NCBI GenBank assembly: GCA_024362935.1
Contig: JANCRA010000011.1
Span: 9,355,501 to 9,419,500, forward strand
DNA from: Setophaga petechia
Taxonomy: Eukaryota > Chordata > Aves > Passeriformes > Parulidae
Direction: 5' to 3'
DNA: 64,000 nt
Position 1 is the stretch's first letter, and each line of letters starts with the position of its first letter. Positions 59,190 to 64,000 of the stretch are shown here, piece by piece. The notes beneath the pieces were generated by a model. That model did no database searches and was not told where the DNA came from. It saw only the letters and a program-made list of their open reading frames with translations. The translations under genes were made by a program, and so were the position numbers.

Positions 59190-59845
59190 TGTTGTGGTTT
59201 AGGAGTGGTATTCTCCAATTAAGTCTTCCCACTGAAACCACTCCAAGCCATGCACTTCTTGCTTGTGCCATCCTTTCACTTCTTCTTCCCTGCAGTGGGA
59301 TAAAAAGGAGAATTGGAGGCACAAAGGGTAAAGATCATGGTTTGAAATAAGAGCAATTTACTGGAAACAGCAATGAGATAAGAAAAAGAGTAAGAACAGC
59401 AATAATGAGAGAGGGTACAAGAAAAGAAACATCATAACTCACTGTGGAAAGCCCCAGAAATAGAAAATACCTGACCACTCCCTCTGCCATGCTACCCCAC
59501 TGCTCCCAGCTCAGATCCAGCATTATCCAGCCACTCCCTCTGGCTAGAACCGGTGTCACCCAGCAGGTCTATCCAGCTGGGAACCAGGGCCCCCTCACCA
59601 CTCCCTTTGCCACTCTTGCTTGACTGGAAGGAACCCTTTCTCTTCAGAAGAGACTTCCTTCACCCCATCCCTGGAAAACAACGTGAGGTGGTATAGAACA
59701 GCCTCTGGGTTCTGGCTGTGGCCCTCCTGGCTACTGCAAAAAGTTGACCCTGTCCTGTCTGGAGTCAGGATAAATGCAAACCTGCCCAATGTGCCCTGCT
59801 TGGACCAGATGACCCACTATGGTCTCTTAAATATTGTGTGACTGG
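59190..59845 (+). mobile_element. Probable solitary LTR of a further avian ERV family (right end approximate)
   Basis: The unit begins TGTTGTGGTTTAGGAGTGGT, an LTR-type TG start, and continues with GGGATAAAAAGGAGAATTGG, GGGTAAAGATCATGG, GAAATAAGAGCAATTTACTG, CCACTCCCTCTGGC, GTCACCCAGCAG, CTTCACCCCATCCCTGGAAA, TGTCCTGTCTGGAGTC and CTATGGTCTCTTAAATATTG. The order recalls a bird LTR related to the family at 21083 and 23349; the GGGTAAA and TTTGAAATAAGAGCAATTTA blocks align with GGGTAAAAG and GTTGAGATAAAGACAGTTTA there. I could not find a clean CA end or target duplication, so the 3' limit is uncertain and the element may be truncated. No viral gene sequence is present. Confidence 0.7.
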
Positions 59846-62800
59846 GTAATAGTTGGGTATTTCATCATGCATAAGAGTGGTTTTATTATTGATCTTTAAG
59901 TGAGCTTGAAAGTGCTAGTTAATAAAAAGTCCTGATGTAGCAGGACCTGCACACATGAGGAGGTATCTTACCAAATATACAAATGCATAAATTTATTGCA
60001 GTCCCTAAATACACTTCCTGAATCTCTCTGAAATGCAGTTTATCAAGACAAACTAAAAAGACTTCTATTGTCCTCTAATTCTGTCCATAACATCCACTTT
60101 ATTTCTCTTGTAGTGCTCTCAATTTCAGTCCCCAGCATTCTTTAATATTCACAGCAGGGTTAGGGGTTCATATCGTTGTTTCAGCTAATTGGTACTGCAA
60201 TAAAAGAATATGAAACATAAAAAGATCCTGGAGGAGAATGTTATAAAAAGCATCAGGGCAAAGTGTCTAAATGGGCATGTCTAGTATAGAACACCTGTAG
60301 CCTTTAATTTAGAGCCTCTCCAGTTCCTCTGGGGTGCTCCTAGGAGAGATTTAAAACATCTTCATCACACTTGGCTGTGGGCAACTTTTCCTCCTTGTGT
60401 GCATCAAATGCAGCTTAACAGATATTCAATGATTTTATGAGACACATGGTGAAGGAGGAAGTCCTGAGTTTCCCCCTCACCCTTCTTTCCTGATTAGAAA
60501 AGATTTTCTCAACCAATCTCACAGGAAAAAAAACCACTGAAAATCTTGGTGCTAATTTTGTTTTGAATCTGGTGTGTTTCTGACCAGTACAGAAGATGCT
60601 GCAACAGTAAGAGGGCTGCCAAAAACCAGTCAGTCCTTCATGATTCTTTATCCTTGCTGATGTTTGCCTTCCAAATAGCCATAAACCTTTTCCTGATATT
60701 TTCAAGCACAAAAATATTTTCTGGCAAGAGTTTGAGAATTCTGGAAATTTATCTGTAATTTTCTTGGGTACTGTTTGTCCATGCAATTCATGCATGGTGA
60801 GTCTGACACGCACTGATCTCATGGCATGTGGTCACATACTTTCGTCTAGAAATTTTGTACGTAACTAGACTGGGGAGAGCACCAAATCATGACTTTTTTG
60901 TCTTTCTTCTAGTGGTGTTTCCACAGTGACTGAAGTACACTGGAAGCTGAGCTAATCATGGTAGGCTTCTTTGAGCCACAGTGGCTGGATGGCACAACTG
61001 AGGTCCACAAGTAAAACAGAGCCTTTAACCCAGGCAGTCATGAACTGTCAAAAACCATCTAATCTAGGTGTCCACTGTTATTGTTATGAACTGTGAAAAT
61101 ATTGAAAACATAGAGAGAAGAGCAGTATCACCTTTCTCTGTGTTGAAAAATTTAAATCTTGCCTCTCAGTTCTATGTTGGCTTTTTTTTTTTTAAAGTAA
61201 TTTGATCTTCTAGTTGGAAAAATAGGTGTTTTCTAATGGTAAACTTACTTGTAGCTTTTGAGAATTTCTAAATGCAAGTGATACCAGCAAGCTTAGCTAC
61301 AGGTGGTGCAACTATCTTTGTCTACTCATTTGCATCATTTGTTTCTCCCTCTTTTACTAGAAAGCAGATATGTTTTACCTGCACTGACAAGGAGAATAGT
61401 GAAAAAAAACCAAATTAGTCGGGATTCTTGAGATCTGTTTTCAGTTAATATTTTGAGGAATACCCAAACTTAAATAGGCACTAGTTTGCTGATTGGTTCT
61501 CTTATAGTTTGGATATAGACATATATGTCTCATTTTCTTATCAGAGGAATGCAGATTAGAATATTTGAAGCATATATTACACAGTTGCAGGGTGTTTTGA
61601 TCTGCATTTGTAATGAGGGTAATAGGAAGAGCAAATGGCAGCTGAATAATCACCTCAGAGTCTTGAGATGACTTGCACTGCTGCTTCTCTGCAGCTCTTG
61701 CTGCTCTCCCCAAAGGACAGGAATGAATCAGCTCTGGGAGGACGTGTACCATGTTTTCTATGACAAAATCTGCATTTCTCATCGTGTTTCCACACTGAAG
61801 CAAAATGACTTCTCAAAAGCTGCCTCAAATGCATTCTCGCTCCTGACAGGTGCAACCATGATAGGGCCTTTTTAGGAAATGGTGAGAGAAATAAGGTTGC
61901 TTGTGTTGGTGGTAAACAAGCACAAGTAACAACATGTTTTATGCATGTGGAGCTGGACTGTGCAACTTTCTTTTCTGAGATGTTTTTCAGGCTAAAGACT
62001 GAGCAAACTCAGGAATGACTGGATATTTATGTAGATGAGAAGGTCATCCTGAGCTGCAGTAGAACCAGCAAGAAAAGAACACAGGCTGGAGGTAATTCAT
62101 CAGATAAAGAAATTTATAATGGTATTAAGGTTTTAAACTTTTTGGGAATTGAGTTTTCTGTGTGTGCCAGGGATTTTCTCGCATCTTCTTGCAAAACAGA
62201 GCACTGACTTCTGTTTTGCATCATTGCACTAGTCTGACAGTTGCTTCTTCGGTTTCATATCTTTAAATTTTGGGTGTTGAAGAAAGTAGTTTTACTGACA
62301 TCCAAAAAGAGCTCAGATACTAAAGAGCTTTTGTGTAGACATGGCAAACCTGTGACTTAAATCATGTGGTTGAAATTTGCAATAGGCCTCAGATATCTGT
62401 TGTGATCTGGCACACAGTTGCAGGAAAAGAGGGCAGAAGAGGTGTGGAGCAACAGTTGTGGAACAAAGAAGTTATTCCTGAGAGCAGTTTAACAGCTTTT
62501 CTGCTAAAGAAAATTGTTTATGTTAAAATCAAGTGGAAAATCTTATGAAATGGTAATAGCTATGTCACCCTGTTGTCTATACAAAGATACATACATTGCT
62601 GTTATTAGTGACTTATCCTTTGTGTTCTTGAAACCTCAGACAAACAGTGTATACCAATAGTAAATACTCCCATAATTTCTGATACAAGTTGCATGAAAAT
62701 AGTTGCATCTTTTCTTGAAATAAGCAGAACATATAATAAGGAATAAACATGGCAGTTGGAACAAAACTGATTTTTACAGAATGATGAAAGAAAAACACTG

Positions 62801-64000
62801 CTTAAAAATTCAATCATTTGGGCTCTGTGAAGGGATACCTCTCACCATTTAGGAATTCATTGGTTAAATATTTTACTAAACATAACAGACTTTAAACAGG
62901 CAAAGAAACTGATAGAGTGTAGAATCTGTTAATATTATAATGAGTGGGGTGGAGGTCTGGGAGGAGAAGAGAGTGGAAATGGGGTGTTGGTGCTCCTTGT
63001 CTTCAGAAGAGGGAGGAAGGTGAGAGTGAGGGAGCCCTTGGGCTAGCAGTGTGAGTCTAATGTGTGTTTATGCCTAGAGACAGAGAAAGGAGGCAGGCTT
63101 AACCCTGAAGAGTTGAAGGCTTGAACTTCAAGAAAACGCAGTCTTCTTAAAGGAAGTTTTAACAACAACCAGCCATAGTAAGACCCAAGGCACAGAGTTT
63201 GGTAGCAGGGGAAAGTCTTTCAGCATGTAGAAGAGAGGGACACGCACATCTTAACCTCTCTTTGGGGTGTCCAAGTACCAAATGTAATGACCAGCCCATG
63301 CTTCATACTGCTTGTTGCTGTAGTTTCTCCAGACTCTCTGAAACTAATTTGTAAGCCTAAACTTCACATAATCTCCAAACCCTCAACTTTCCATACCTGT
63401 CACACAAATTGAGCTGTGAGTATCTTGACTCCCATGGCTTGCCTTGCTGCACTGGCCCAGCATGAAGCAGCTGTACGCTGTTCCTACCCACCATGTGTTT
63501 GCCAGTAAAAAAACATCTCTTGAAGCTCAGGGTTCTCATTTGCTTCCCAATAATCAATAACTGCTGGGGAGCAGGGGGAAAAGATGTTTGGGATGGTTTA
63601 GTGACTGCAATAAAAGCACCTGTGAATTGCACTGGGACCATTAAAGACCCTTTGTCCAGAATTCCTGAAGATATTTCCAGAGCTGAAAAAGTAGAAATGT
63701 GTGTTAAAGCCTCCTCTGTATTCTGTGGTACAAGTTTCTCTGGATGCAAGTAAGAATTCATTTCTTAGTATAACCCATGAAAAGGTACTTTTAAAAGGCA
63801 AGGAAATACAATAATGCAGGAAACACCACAAGCTGTGATCATAATCTAGTTTCATTTTGCCTTTATGCACAACTATTTTTCCTCCAGCTTAAAACTTTGG
63901 CATTTCCTAGTCATGGACTTTGGAGCCAAACTTTGCTAGTGTGAACCTATCTCTGGGTTGAGATATTTATGGTGATGTTGAAATCTTACTGTACTAGTGA
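59846..64000. other. Unique non-coding sequence
   Basis: No gene or certain repeat is visible. It is AT-rich overall with a 12-T run at 61182-61193. The minus-strand frames at 60415-60822 (135 codons), 61441-61803 (120) and 63357-63761 (134) have no recognisable domain; the last overlaps two other frames. Confidence 0.5.

Overview
This window looks like non-coding DNA from a bird genome, most likely a songbird (oscine passerine). The evidence is its repeats. There is a 3'-terminal CR1 LINE fragment of the avian type, with an ATTCTGTG octamer at its end. There are solitary LTRs of several endogenous retrovirus families that I recognise from passerine genomes; three have TG/CA-type ends and flanking target-site duplications readable in the sequence, one of those duplications being exact with clean LTR ends and one exact but with a worn LTR start. 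The base composition is AT-rich, CpG-poor and full of stops. The species and lineage are inferred from remembered repeat families, not from a search.

I find no protein-coding gene that I can support. The longest open frame (270 codons, minus strand, about 23.9-24.7 kb) lies wholly in LTR sequence. The others resemble no family I know and show no convincing exon structure. I also see no rRNA, complete tRNA, known miRNA or CRISPR array. The window is best read as an intergenic region or a long intron.

Layout: 0-11.8 kb is mostly unique sequence with simple repeats and faint ancient repeat fragments. At 11.85-13.88 kb lies a highly decayed CR1/L3-like LINE in which reverse-transcriptase-type protein signatures can still be read. 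13.9-21.1 kb is unique. 21.08-24.87 kb is an LTR cluster: one solo LTR, a second copy of the same family, and a different LTR family abutting that second copy. A songbird ERVK-like LTR lies on the minus strand at 26.81-27.19 kb, and a relative lies on the plus strand at 37.79-38.13 kb with an exact 6-bp target duplication. A CpG-rich patch sits at 31.5-31.9 kb. A truncated young CR1 is at 33.86-34.10 kb, just downstream of a small tandem repeat. Ancient tRNA-derived SINE remains occur near 3.4, 46.5-46.7 and 48.45 kb. A further LTR lies at about 59.19-59.85 kb.

The sequence not explained by repeats includes several short strong hairpins (45.39, 46.70 and 52.20 kb) and blocks whose composition resembles conserved regulatory elements (around 36.65, 50.1-50.7 and 57.0-57.3 kb). 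The second group is inference only. I did not find a convincing new biological system. The best leads are the near-perfect 20-bp hairpin at 45.39 kb, the CpG patch and the candidate enhancer blocks.
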